Shown here: positions 33,009 through 41,393 of the stretch, one piece after another
Layout of the letters: every line of letters starts with the position of its first letter
Position numbering within the stretch: position 1 is the first letter of the stretch
NCBI GenBank assembly: GCA_937925655.1
Contig: CALAMC010000057.1
Coordinates: 1 to 64,000 of the forward strand
Source: an uncultured candidate division Zixibacteria bacterium
Lineage (GTDB): Bacteria; Zixibacteria; MSB-5A5; GN15; PGXB01
Reading direction: 5' to 3'
DNA: 64,000 nt
Made by a program: the position numbers and the translations under genes
Notes under the pieces: generated by a model
Databases searched by the model: none
What the model was told of the DNA's origin: nothing
Seen by the model: the letters and a program-made list of their open reading frames with translations, nothing else

Positions 33009-33566
33009 ATGTCAATATACAGCAAAAAATACCGGGCATTGGCCAAAGTTAACTATGAGCTGTTCGAACAGACCGGTGAAGTTACCAGTGTCAATGTCTC
33101 TTGCACGGTTCTTCCGTCGCCACCGCAATTGCATATAATGTTTGAAAAAATAAACGCGGCATATTTCGGAGGCCGCCTGCCTTTGACCCGGATTGCGTAT
33201 TCAAACCGAATGCTTATCGCGGGGTCATACACTCCGTCGATGCGCCTTATAAAAATCGGCCGCAAATATCATGAGATTTTTCCCGAGGAAATCGAAGATA
33301 CTCTCAAACATGAGATGATTCATATTTTGTATCCCAATCATGACCGCAATTTCAAACTCTGGGCGAAAAAAATCGGGGCATCGCTCAAAGCCAGAGCACA
33401 CCCGTTATTGAGATGTAACCCCAAATATCTTTATGTCTGTCCGGCCTGCGGGCGGGAATACCCCCGGAGAAAACGGCTGCGGATGGCTTCCTGCGGGGTC
33501 TGCACAAAGGGGCGGCATTTCGACCCCCGCTATAAGTTGAAACTGGCCTTATCCAAAAATCATTAA
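33009..33566 (+). CDS. SprT-like zinc metallopeptidase-domain protein
   Basis: This 185-residue protein has the SprT core LKHEMIHILYPNHDRNF, with the zinc motif HExxH and a third His in the same helix turn, preceded by AYFGGRLPLTRIAYS. It ends in a zinc-ribbon-like tail (YVCPACGREYP and ASCGVCTKG, two CxxC pairs). SprT/Spartan-type proteins bind DNA or protein-DNA adducts and are linked to repair, but the bacterial members are little studied. It is monocistronic here, placed before the ribosomal-protein genes. Confidence 0.85.
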   Translation: MSIYSKKYRALAKVNYELFEQTGEVTSVNVSCTVLPSPPQLHIMFEKINAAYFGGRLPLTRIAYSNRMLIAGSYTPSMRLIKIGRKYHEIFPEEIEDTLKHEMIHILYPNHDRNFKLWAKKIGASLKARAHPLLRCNPKYLYVCPACGREYPRRKRLRMASCGVCTKGRHFDPRYKLKLALSKNH

Positions 33567-33666
33567 AATCATACCCGAAAACAGACATTTCGGGCCCGCT
33601 AACTTGTTAAAAATCAAAAAAATAAGCCGAATTAGAACAATCAGAGTAGTTGCCCGTTAAAAACAC

Positions 33667-33694
33667 TTGACAGCTTTTCGCAATTGACTATATT
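33667..33694 (+). promoter_or_regulatory. Promoter of rplM-rpsI
   Basis: TTGACA (33667-33672), a 16-bp spacer and TATATT (33689-33694). A leader of about 55 nt follows, containing a small hairpin CCGGA-TTTT-TCCGG (33736-33749) immediately before the ribosome-binding sequence GGGGGAAAG. That hairpin could be the target of L13 autoregulation, which is only a suggestion. Confidence 0.8.
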
Positions 33695-33756
33695 TGTGGG
33701 CTCTGTGAACGAAGGGACGAGTATATTTAATTTAACCGGATTTTTCCGGGGGAAAG

Positions 33757-34191
33757 ATGAAAACATTTATACCAAAAGTTGACAGTCAACAGCGCAAGTG
33801 GTTCGTGGTCGATCTGGATGGTGCCGTGCTCGGTCGGGCGGCCCGCGAAGTGGCCAAAATCCTCCGTGGCAAGAACAAGACAATCTTCACGCCGCATCTG
33901 GATACGGGCGACAATGTCATCGCTGTCAACGCCTCCAAAGTGAGGGTTACCGGCAATAAGGCCGATTATAAAACGTACTATTCGTTTTCCGGTTATCCGG
34001 GCGGCCTGAAGAAAAGATCCTATGACAAAATGATGAGTACCAAGCCGGCCTTTATATTTGAGCACGCCGTCAAGGGCATGCTCCCCAAGAATCGGCTGGG
34101 TCGCAAGTTGTTCAGGAAATTGCACGTATATGCCGATGACCGGCACCCTCACATGGCGCAAAAGCCGGAAGTTTGGAAATTAATAAAATAA
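33757..34191 (+). CDS. rplM: Ribosomal protein L13 (uL13)
   Basis: This 144-residue protein is close to the family's usual 142. It begins MKTFIPKVDSQQRKWFVVD and contains the conserved LGRAAREVAKILRGKNKT and KGMLPKNRLGRKLFRKLHVY segments. It binds 23S rRNA early in assembly of the large subunit. It is the first gene of the usual rplM-rpsI pair, with its own promoter upstream and rpsI 18 nt downstream. Confidence 0.98.
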   Translation: MKTFIPKVDSQQRKWFVVDLDGAVLGRAAREVAKILRGKNKTIFTPHLDTGDNVIAVNASKVRVTGNKADYKTYYSFSGYPGGLKKRSYDKMMSTKPAFIFEHAVKGMLPKNRLGRKLFRKLHVYADDRHPHMAQKPEVWKLIK

Positions 34192-34209
34192 CCGCAAGAT
34201 AGATTGTAA

Positions 34210-34602
34210 ATGACAGAAACCACATTTTCAGCAACCGGACGGAGAAAAGACGCGGTTGCGCGTGTCGCCATTCGGGTTGGCGGCGGATCGTTTATGATCA
34301 ATAACAAGTCTCCCAAGGATTACTTGAAACGGGATGTCCTGGTTGATCAGATCAATCTGCCGATGATTGCCACCGATACGCAAGGCAAACTGGACATCAT
34401 GGTTCAGGTCAAGGGCGGCGGACTATCCGGCCAGGCCGGTGCGGTCAGGCTGGGCGTTTCCCGGGCCCTGGCACAGCTGGACCCGGACCTGCAGCCGATT
34501 CTGCGCAAGCAGGGGCTGTTGACGCGCGATCCTCGCTGTGTGGAGCGCAAGAAGTACGGTCAGCCTAAAGCGCGCAAACGGTTCCAGTTCTCCAAACGTT
34601 AA
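34210..34602 (+). CDS. rpsI: Ribosomal protein S9 (uS9)
   Basis: This 130-residue protein is the family's usual length. It starts with the conserved ATGRRKDAVARV and ends in the basic tail KARKRFQFSKR, which reaches the ribosomal P site. GGGLSGQAGAVRLGVSRAL marks the core. It follows rplM in the standard order. A structured leader separates it from rpsB, so the two transcription units may be connected by read-through. Confidence 0.98.
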   Translation: MTETTFSATGRRKDAVARVAIRVGGGSFMINNKSPKDYLKRDVLVDQINLPMIATDTQGKLDIMVQVKGGGLSGQAGAVRLGVSRALAQLDPDLQPILRKQGLLTRDPRCVERKKYGQPKARKRFQFSKR

Positions 34603-34634
34603 AGATGTTCATCCGGAATATCCGGAAATAAACA

Positions 34635-34690
34635 CTTTTTGCCGCAAGCCCGGTGGTCCCCGTCGAAGGGTTCCGGGCTTTAAGGCAAAG
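34635..34690 (+). promoter_or_regulatory. Structured leader upstream of rpsB
   Basis: A long stem can form between AAGCCCGG (34646-34653) and CCGGGCTT (34673-34680), extended outward by TTTGCC (34638-34643) pairing with GGCAAA (34684-34689). It has an internal CCC/GGG pairing. It ends about 30 nt before the rpsB start. rpsB-tsf leaders that bind S2 are known in other bacteria; a terminator is unlikely because no T-run follows. Confidence 0.5.
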
Positions 34691-34721
34691 GGGAAGATTA
34701 AAACCAAAGAAAGGTCTTTTT

Positions 34722-35501
34722 ATGGTCTCTCCGCAGATTCAGGAATTATTGCAGGCCGGCGTCCATTTCGGTCATCAGACGCGCCGCTGGAATCCCAAAA
34801 TGAAGCCGTTTATCTTTACCGAACGAAACGGTATTTATATCATTGACTTGAACAAAACACTCGAGGCCATCAACGTTGCCTGCCAGAAAGTCCGTGAAAT
34901 AATTTCTCGGGGCCAGTCGATATTGTTTGTTGGAACCAAGAAGCAGGCCAAAGGCGTCATTCAGGAAGAAGCCGTTCGGGCCGGTCAATATTTCGTCACC
35001 GAGCGCTGGTTGGGTGGCATGCTGACCAATTTTTCCACCATAAAGAATTCCATCAAAAAGCTCAAGGATATGGAGCGCATGCGCGACGAAGGTGATCTGG
35101 AAAAATTCACCAAGAAAGAACGTTCGCAATTCGATAACCAGATTGAAAAATTAACCAGTGTCCTCGGCGGCATCAAGGATATGAACTATCTTCCGGGCCT
35201 GGTTTTCGTGGTCGACGCCAAGAAGGAAAAAATCGCAGTGGCCGAGGCGTCCAAGCTGGGTATTCCGATTATCGCCATCCTCGACACTAATGCCGACCCT
35301 GATCCGATCGATTTCCCGATTGCGGCCAACGATGACGCCATCAAATCGATTCGCATTATCACGCGGACGTTAGTCGATGCTGCGCTTGAAACCAAACAGC
35401 AGATTTCCGCCGGCGAAATAGTGCCGGGCGGCGACGACGATACTTCGAATCGTTTGCAGGCGTATACCGATACAAGTGAAGATGACATTGATGCAAAATA
35501 A
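34722..35501 (+). CDS. rpsB: Ribosomal protein S2 (uS2)
   Basis: This 259-residue protein starts at the ATG at 34722 (MVSPQIQELLQAGVHFGHQ), behind AAAGG. An earlier in-frame start would add 23 unrelated basic residues from the leader. The core motifs HFGHQTRRWNPKMKPFIF, FVGTKKQAKGVI, ERWLGGMLTNF and DTNADPDPIDFPIAANDDA are all present. S2 is added late to the small subunit. A short acidic C-terminal tail (DDDTSNRLQ) is present. It is followed by tsf 24 nt later, the universal order. Confidence 0.98.
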   Translation: MVSPQIQELLQAGVHFGHQTRRWNPKMKPFIFTERNGIYIIDLNKTLEAINVACQKVREIISRGQSILFVGTKKQAKGVIQEEAVRAGQYFVTERWLGGMLTNFSTIKNSIKKLKDMERMRDEGDLEKFTKKERSQFDNQIEKLTSVLGGIKDMNYLPGLVFVVDAKKEKIAVAEASKLGIPIIAILDTNADPDPIDFPIAANDDAIKSIRIITRTLVDAALETKQQISAGEIVPGGDDDTSNRLQAYTDTSEDDIDAK

Positions 35502-35525
35502 AGTCAGCAGAGAAGGAACAGATTG

Positions 35526-36122
35526 ATGGAAATATCCGCCAAAATGGTAAAAGAGCTTCGTGATAAAACCAACGCCGGAATGATGGACTGCAAGAAAGCC
35601 CTGGCCGAATCCGGCGGCGATTTCGATAAAGCCGTCACATATTTGCGTGAAAAAGGTATTGCCAAAGCCGCCGCCAAGGCCGGGCGCGAGGCCAAAGAAG
35701 GCATCATCACCGCCTATATTCATCCCGGCTCCAAACTTGGTGTTCTGATCGAAATCGACTGTGAGACCGATTTTGTCGCCCGCACCGAAGATTTCCAGAA
35801 TTTTGCCAAAGACGTGGCCATGCAAATTGCCGCGGCTAATCCGATTGCCGTCACCCGGGATCAGATCGAACCGGCCGCGGTCGAAAAAGAGAAAGAAATT
35901 TTCCGTCATCAGGCCATCAACGAAGGCAAGCCGGAAAAAATACTCGACAAAATCGTTGAAGGAAAACTCGAAAAATACTTCGCCGAAACCTGTCTGTTGG
36001 AACAACCGTTCGTAAAAAACGCGGATAAGACGATGGAAGAGTATTTGAAAGAAATTATCTCCAAGCTGGGCGAGAATATTGTCATCCGGCGTTTTGCCCG
36101 ATTTCGGCTGGGTGAAATATAA
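35526..36122 (+). CDS. tsf: Elongation factor Ts, short form
   Basis: This 198-residue protein starts at the ATG at 35526 behind AGAAGGA; a TTG directly before it is an alternative. The N-terminal UBA-like domain has the universal LRDKTNAGMMDCKKAL, followed by the core TDFVAR. Its length is close to the short EF-Ts of Thermus rather than the roughly 280 residues of Escherichia coli. EF-Ts exchanges GDP for GTP on EF-Tu. Its stop codon shares one base with the pyrH start. Confidence 0.97.
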   Translation: MEISAKMVKELRDKTNAGMMDCKKALAESGGDFDKAVTYLREKGIAKAAAKAGREAKEGIITAYIHPGSKLGVLIEIDCETDFVARTEDFQNFAKDVAMQIAAANPIAVTRDQIEPAAVEKEKEIFRHQAINEGKPEKILDKIVEGKLEKYFAETCLLEQPFVKNADKTMEEYLKEIISKLGENIVIRRFARFRLGEI

Positions 36123-36844
36123 TGGATAGGGACCCGCAACTGAAATATCGCCGGATTCTTCTCAAACTCTCCGGCGAAGCTTTGATGGGTTCCAAATCAT
36201 TTGGCATTGACACTGCCACCATAAATTCTATTTGTCATCAGATAAAAGAAGTCAATGATGCCGGTCTTGAAGTCGGCATCGTGGTCGGGGGCGGGAATAT
36301 TTTCCGTGGCCTCGAAGCCTCTGAACAGGGCATGGATCGTGTTGTGGCCGATAATATGGGCATGATGGCCACGATTATAAACGCCCTGGCCATAATGGAT
36401 TGCCTTGAAGGCATGGGCTCCTATTGTCGCGTTATGTCGGCCGTCAATATCGAGTCTTTCGCGGAACCATATATTCGCCGCCGGGCTATTCGCCATATGG
36501 AAAAGGGCCGAATCGTTGTCTTTGCCGGCGGAACCGGCAATCCCTACTTCACGACCGACTCGGCGGCTGCACTGCGGGCCAGCGAAGTCGGGGCCGAAGT
36601 TTTAATCAAAGCCACCAAAGTGGAAGGCGTTTATTCCGAAGACCCGATAAAAAACGACAGAGCCGTCTTTTTCGAAAAATTAAGCTACATGGATGTGGTG
36701 CAAAAAGAACTCGGGTTCATGGACCTTACAGCCATAACCATGTGTAAGGATAATAAAATGCCGATTATCGTGTTTAATTTGAGAAGGCCCGGCAATTTGA
36801 AAAAAATCGTCATGGGCGAAAAGATCGGCACGATAATTTCGTAG
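36122..36844 (+). CDS. pyrH: UMP kinase
   Basis: This 240-residue enzyme of the amino-acid-kinase fold has KLSGEALMG, VVGGGNIFRG, ADNMGMMATIINALA and FAGGTGNPYFTTDSAAALRA, all diagnostic for bacterial UMP kinase. It makes UDP from UMP and ATP, and the family is activated by GTP and inhibited by UTP. The ATG overlaps the tsf stop by one base. It is in the usual tsf-pyrH-frr order. Confidence 0.98.
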   Translation: MDRDPQLKYRRILLKLSGEALMGSKSFGIDTATINSICHQIKEVNDAGLEVGIVVGGGNIFRGLEASEQGMDRVVADNMGMMATIINALAIMDCLEGMGSYCRVMSAVNIESFAEPYIRRRAIRHMEKGRIVVFAGGTGNPYFTTDSAAALRASEVGAEVLIKATKVEGVYSEDPIKNDRAVFFEKLSYMDVVQKELGFMDLTAITMCKDNKMPIIVFNLRRPGNLKKIVMGEKIGTIIS

Positions 36845-36879
36845 ATTTTTAAATTTCCAATAGTCAAAGGAGCTTTCCG

Positions 36880-37437
36880 ATGACAGACAAAATACTGGCT
36901 GATACCGAAGACCGGATGAACAAAAGCCTGGATACCATCAAAAAAAGCTTTGCGTCCATCCGTTCGGGCAAAGCGACACCATCATTATTGGATGGCGTGA
37001 GAGTGGACTATCACGGTACCCTGATGCCTCTCAATCAGTTAGCGTCGGTTTCGGTACCCGAAGCGCGGCTGATGGTAGTGCAATGCTGGGATAAGTCGGC
37101 GGTCGGGGAAGTGGCCCGGGCCATTCAGGTGGCCGATTTGGGTCTTAATCCGCAGGTGGATGGCAATATTATCCGTTTGCCAATTCCACCGCTCAACGAA
37201 GAACGTCGCCGCGAATTGGTCAAGCAGTGCAAAAAGGGCTGTGAAGAGGGCAAAGTGGCCATGCGCAATATCCGCCGCGATGCCAACGAAACCCTTAAAA
37301 AGGCCGAAAAAGACCGCAAAATTTCCGAGGACGAACGAAAACGGGCCGAGGAAAAAGTGCAGGTGTTGACCGACAAATTCGTAGCCAAAATCGACCGGAT
37401 GATGGAAACCAAGGAAGCCGAGATAATGGAAGTCTAA
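36880..37437 (+). CDS. frr: Ribosome recycling factor
   Basis: This 185-residue protein is the typical length. The three-helix bundle is recognisable from IRSGKATPSLLDGVRVDYHG, MLMVVQCWDKS-like strand segments (LMVVQCWDKS), PPLNEERRRELVKQCK and the long C-terminal helix (DERKRAEEKVQVLTDKF). With EF-G it splits post-termination ribosomes. It is the last gene of the rpsB-tsf-pyrH-frr unit, followed by an intrinsic terminator 25 nt after its stop. Confidence 0.98.
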   Translation: MTDKILADTEDRMNKSLDTIKKSFASIRSGKATPSLLDGVRVDYHGTLMPLNQLASVSVPEARLMVVQCWDKSAVGEVARAIQVADLGLNPQVDGNIIRLPIPPLNEERRRELVKQCKKGCEEGKVAMRNIRRDANETLKKAEKDRKISEDERKRAEEKVQVLTDKFVAKIDRMMETKEAEIMEV

Positions 37438-37461
37438 AAACAGGCTATAGCGAAATTTTCC

Positions 37462-37496
37462 AAAAACCGGCCGCGGCAACCGTAGGCCGGTTTTTT
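37462..37496 (+). terminator. Intrinsic terminator after frr
   Basis: CCGGCC (37467-37472), a 12-nt loop and GGCCGG (37485-37490), flanked by an A-run before and six T after. The A and T runs extend the stem. Confidence 0.9.
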
Positions 37497-37533
37497 ATTG
37501 CCCGTCATCACCAAGTCATTTAACCAAAATGAA

Positions 37534-37561
37534 TTGACAATTATTTTTTAATGGATATATT
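37534..37561 (+). promoter_or_regulatory. Promoter of the central-metabolism operon
   Basis: TTGACA (37534-37539), a 16-bp spacer and TATATT (37556-37561). The predicted leader is about 115 nt long and A-rich, with no other gene in it. Confidence 0.8.
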
Positions 37562-37682
37562 AGAAACCTTGTTAGGCCCATACTGTGAATTATTTCACAA
37601 AAAAGGCAAAAAAAAGAAGGAATTTAATCTTTAAAAAAATAAAATCCGCGGCGCCTATGTACGCGGTGACGGAGAAGCATAA

Positions 37683-39038
37683 ATGGCCAGAAAAAAAATA
37701 ATCATTATGGGTGCGGCCGGAAGGGACTTCCACAATTTTAATACACTCTATCGCGACAACAAGGACGTTGAGGTGGTGGCTTTTACGGCTACACAAATTC
37801 CGGAAATTGAAGGACGGAAATATCCGGCGCAATTGGCCGGGAAATTGTACCCCAAGGGTATTCCCATTGAGGCCGAAGCCGATTTGCTGAGGCTCATCCA
37901 GAAACACGGAATCGACGAAGTTATTTTTTCGTATTCGGATGTATCGTATGAATACGTCATGGATAAAGCCGCCTATGTGACGGCCAGCGGGGCGCGTTTT
38001 TCCGTCGAGGGTGCTGCTCCGACTATGCTCGAATCGAAAAAACCGGTCGTGGCCGTGTGCGCCATCCGGACCGGCTGCGGCAAATCGCAGACGACCCGCC
38101 GCGTCGCGGAAATTCTCAAGAGTATGGGGCTTTCGGTTGTCGTCATTCGTCACCCCATGCCCTACGGTGACCTGGTCAAGCAGGCCTGTCAGAGATTCGC
38201 CACGTATAAAGACCTCGACAAACATAAATGTACTATCGAAGAACGTGAAGAATATGAACCGCATATCGACCGCGGCTGTGTGGTCTATGCCGGCGTCGAT
38301 TATGAAATGATTATCCGTGAGGCCGAAAAAGAAGCCGACATCGTTTTGTGGGACGGCGGCAACAATGACATGCCGTTTTACAAGCCGGACCTGCTGATTA
38401 CCGTGGTCGATCCGCATCGGGCCGGTCATGAACTGGAGTATTATCCCGGTCAGAATAATTTCATGCTGGCCGACGTCATCGTCATAAACAAGATCGACAC
38501 GGCCCCCCCGGACGGGGTCATCCAGCTTCGCAACAACATCCGCGCCTATAATCCCGAAGCGGTCGTCGTGGACTGTGCTTCACCCATCAGGGTGGATAAA
38601 CCTCAAATGATTCAGGGCAAGAATGTTCTGGTCATCGAAGACGGACCGACGACCACGCATGGAGAGATGGAATTCGGGGCGGGCATGATGGCCGCGGTCA
38701 AATATGGAGCGGCCGAGATTGTCGACCCGCGGCCGTACACCGTCGGAACCATCAGCGAAACTTTCCAAAAATATCCGGACATCGGCTCATTACTTCCAGC
38801 CATGGGCTATTTCGGCAAACAGCTTAAGGACCTGGAAACGACGATCGACAAGGTTAAATGCGATACCGTGATCGTCGCTACGCCGATTGATTTGAACCGT
38901 ATCATCAGGATTAAAAAGCCATCGGTCAGGGTGCACTATGACCTCCAGGAAATCGGCAAACCTGACCTGGTGGATGTGCTGTCGGCGCACGTCAAGGTCA
39001 GCGCGGACAAGCCCCGCCCGCGTGGCAAAAAAAAATAA
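37683..39038 (+). CDS. Cyclic 2,3-diphosphoglycerate synthetase-family P-loop protein
   Basis: This 451-residue protein has an N-terminal nucleotide-binding-like domain (IIIMGAAGRDFHNFN, EVVAFTATQIPEI). A P-loop NTPase domain follows, with Walker A in IRTGCGKSQTTRR, HPMPYGDLVKQ, a Walker-B-like IVLWDGGNND and a nucleotide-base motif VINKID. This is the layout of archaeal cyclic 2,3-diphosphoglycerate synthetase (CpgS), which uses ATP to close 2,3-diphosphoglycerate. Many bacteria carry homologues whose role has not been proven. A short Lys/Pro/Arg tail ends it. The carbamate kinase gene starts 3 nt later, so the two are probably co-translated. Confidence 0.8.
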   Translation: MARKKIIIMGAAGRDFHNFNTLYRDNKDVEVVAFTATQIPEIEGRKYPAQLAGKLYPKGIPIEAEADLLRLIQKHGIDEVIFSYSDVSYEYVMDKAAYVTASGARFSVEGAAPTMLESKKPVVAVCAIRTGCGKSQTTRRVAEILKSMGLSVVVIRHPMPYGDLVKQACQRFATYKDLDKHKCTIEEREEYEPHIDRGCVVYAGVDYEMIIREAEKEADIVLWDGGNNDMPFYKPDLLITVVDPHRAGHELEYYPGQNNFMLADVIVINKIDTAPPDGVIQLRNNIRAYNPEAVVVDCASPIRVDKPQMIQGKNVLVIEDGPTTTHGEMEFGAGMMAAVKYGAAEIVDPRPYTVGTISETFQKYPDIGSLLPAMGYFGKQLKDLETTIDKVKCDTVIVATPIDLNRIIRIKKPSVRVHYDLQEIGKPDLVDVLSAHVKVSADKPRPRGKKK

Positions 39039-39041
39039 ACT

Positions 39042-39998
39042 ATGGTGAAACTAAACGGCAAATCGGCGGTCATCGCTCTGGGCGGTAATGCCATTACCCG
39101 TCCGGAGAAGGAAGACACGATCGCCAACCAGTTCGCCAATACCCGGCAATCGCTGGACGGTATTGTCGAGCTGGCCCGCGATGGTTATAAACTGGTCATT
39201 TCGCACGGCAACGGCCCCCAGGTGGGCAACGCCATTTTGCGGGTGGAACTGGCCCGCGGGCAGGCGCCCATTTTGCCACTCGGCATTTGCGTCGCCGATA
39301 CCGAAGGCGGTATGGGATATATGATCGAGCAATCCCTTCAGAACCGCCTTAAGCGCGAGAATATCGACCGCCCGGTGACGACCATTATTTCGCAGGTACT
39401 GGTCGACTTCAATGACCCGCAGATAAAAAACCCGACCAAGTTCATCGGTCAGTTTTACAGCGAGGTCGAGGCCCGCCGGTTTGAAAAAGAGCGCGACTGG
39501 GTTATGAAAAAGGACGCCAATCGCGGCTGGCGTCGCGTGGTCGCTTCGCCGCGTCCGCTGGCCGTGGTGGAAGCCGATACGATTAAAACCTTGATTGACA
39601 AAGGAACCATCGTCATTGCCGTCGGCGGGGGCGGGATTCCGGTCTATATCGATGATAAAGGCAACCTTGAAGGGGTCGATGCCGTCGTCGACAAGGATTT
39701 CGCTTCGGCCGTTCTGGCCCGCGAGATCAGGTCGGAATTTTTGCTGATTTTGACATCGGTCGACAAAGTGGCCATCAATTTCGGCAAACCCGACCAACGC
39801 TTTCTGGACAGGATGACGGTTTCGGAGGCCCGGCAGTACATGTTCGATAAACACTTTCCGCCGGGATCGATGGGTCCCAAAATCGAGGCCGCCATACAAT
39901 TTATCGAAGGTGGAGGCAGGGAAGTGATCATCACTTCCATCGAAAATGCCGGACAGGCATTGCGGGGCAATGTAGGAACGAGGATCGTGCCCGATTGA
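39042..39998 (+). CDS. arcC: Carbamate kinase
   Basis: This 318-residue amino-acid-kinase-fold enzyme has IALGGNAITRP, ISHGNGPQVGNAILR and VVASPRPLAVVEA, then IVIAVGGGGIPVY and MGPKIEAAIQFIEGGGREVII, all conserved in ArcC. It makes ATP and carbamate from carbamoyl phosphate and ADP. No arginine deiminase or ornithine carbamoyltransferase gene lies in the window, so carbamoyl phosphate must come from elsewhere. It is placed between the CpgS homologue and the CCA-adding enzyme. Confidence 0.93.
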   Translation: MVKLNGKSAVIALGGNAITRPEKEDTIANQFANTRQSLDGIVELARDGYKLVISHGNGPQVGNAILRVELARGQAPILPLGICVADTEGGMGYMIEQSLQNRLKRENIDRPVTTIISQVLVDFNDPQIKNPTKFIGQFYSEVEARRFEKERDWVMKKDANRGWRRVVASPRPLAVVEADTIKTLIDKGTIVIAVGGGGIPVYIDDKGNLEGVDAVVDKDFASAVLAREIRSEFLLILTSVDKVAINFGKPDQRFLDRMTVSEARQYMFDKHFPPGSMGPKIEAAIQFIEGGGREVIITSIENAGQALRGNVGTRIVPD

Positions 39999-40000
39999 TT

Positions 40001-41374
40001 ATGTGTCGCATATCTGACAGGGTCATTGCGGCCATACTGGAAAAAGGCCGGATTTATGAGGTCGGCGGGGCAGTGCGTGACAGTCTGCTGAATCGAACGA
40101 TAAATCCCGAAGACCGTGACTATCTGGTTTGCGGAGTTCCTTATAAGGATCTTTCCGAGCTTCTCAAGGAACACGGACGGGTCGATCTGGTCGGGCGTTC
40201 TTTCGGAGTCATCAAATTCACGCAGTTCAAAAATAAAGACAGGAAGTACACTTTTGATATCGCTCTGCCGCGGCGGGAGTATTCCACCGGTGTCGGACAT
40301 CGGGATTTTGATGTTACTTTTGACCCCGATATAAGTATCGAGGACGATCTCACCCGCCGTGATTTTACGATCAACGCCATGGCCGTGGCGCTGGATAATT
40401 CAACCCTAATCGACCCGCTGGGAGGCAAAGCCGACCTGGAAAAAAAGCAAATCCGCATGGTGTCGGATAAGTCCTTCCATGAAGACCCTCTGCGCATGCT
40501 CCGGGCGATTCAATTTGCGGCCAGATTTGAATTCGAAATTGAAGATAAAACATACCAGTCCATTAAAGAGAACAACGCCCTGATTGAAACCGTGTCGATC
40601 GAACGTATTTCCGATGAGCTGAATAAAATGCTGTTCCTTGCGGCCCGACCGTCGATCGGTTTCCGATTGATGCATGAAACCGGTTTGTTGGAGCACGTTT
40701 TGCCGGAACTGGAACAGACGGTCGGTATCGATCAGCCCGGGGGATATCATGCGTACGATGTGTTCGAGCACACCATTCGTACCGTCGATGCCTCGCCGCA
40801 GGACTTGACAATACGACTGGCGGCACTGTTTCATGACATCACCAAACCGCTGGCCAAACGGCTGACCGAGACCGGCGCGACTTTTTACGGTCATGAGAAG
40901 ACCGGCTCCGAAGTGGCCAAAGCGGCTTTAAAGCGTCTGCGTTATCCCACGGATACGATCAAGGATGTCGTTACTCTGGTCGAACGGCATATGTTCACGA
41001 CCGATGTTACCGACAAGGGCCTGCGGCGTCTGATACGCCGGGTCGGCCCCGAATTGATCTTCGATTTGCTGGATTTGCGTCGCGCCGACGTGGAAGCGCA
41101 GGGGATGGGTGGCCGGACCGACGATGTCGATGAATTCGAACGCCAGATACAGGAAGAACTGGACCGCAAACCCCCGTTTACCGTCAAGGATTTGGCCATC
41201 GACGGTCATGACATCATGGAAAAATTCTCGTTGCCGGAATCTCCCCTGATCGGGGATATTCTGGATTATTTGATAGAAAAGGTTTTGGATGAACCCGGAG
41301 ACAATACTGAAGATAAACTATTCGAGTATGCCGGGTCGTTTCTGGCCAACAGAGAAAATAAAAGTTCAAGCTAA
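40001..41374 (+). CDS. cca: CCA-adding tRNA nucleotidyltransferase with HD domain
   Basis: This 457-residue protein has a class II nucleotidyltransferase head with EVGGAVRDSLL and the catalytic acidic pair in EDRDYLV, followed by RRDFTINAMAV and EDPLRMLRAIQFAARF. The C-terminal HD phosphohydrolase-type domain has LFHDITKP. It would add or repair the 3' CCA of tRNAs; some relatives are poly(A) polymerases or make only part of the CCA. The window's tRNA-Ala lacks an encoded CCA and needs such an enzyme. I start at the ATG at 40001; a TTG at 39995 would overlap the arcC stop. Confidence 0.9.
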   Translation: MCRISDRVIAAILEKGRIYEVGGAVRDSLLNRTINPEDRDYLVCGVPYKDLSELLKEHGRVDLVGRSFGVIKFTQFKNKDRKYTFDIALPRREYSTGVGHRDFDVTFDPDISIEDDLTRRDFTINAMAVALDNSTLIDPLGGKADLEKKQIRMVSDKSFHEDPLRMLRAIQFAARFEFEIEDKTYQSIKENNALIETVSIERISDELNKMLFLAARPSIGFRLMHETGLLEHVLPELEQTVGIDQPGGYHAYDVFEHTIRTVDASPQDLTIRLAALFHDITKPLAKRLTETGATFYGHEKTGSEVAKAALKRLRYPTDTIKDVVTLVERHMFTTDVTDKGLRRLIRRVGPELIFDLLDLRRADVEAQGMGGRTDDVDEFERQIQEELDRKPPFTVKDLAIDGHDIMEKFSLPESPLIGDILDYLIEKVLDEPGDNTEDKLFEYAGSFLANRENKSSS

Positions 41375-41393
41375 TTATATTCGGAGATAGTGA

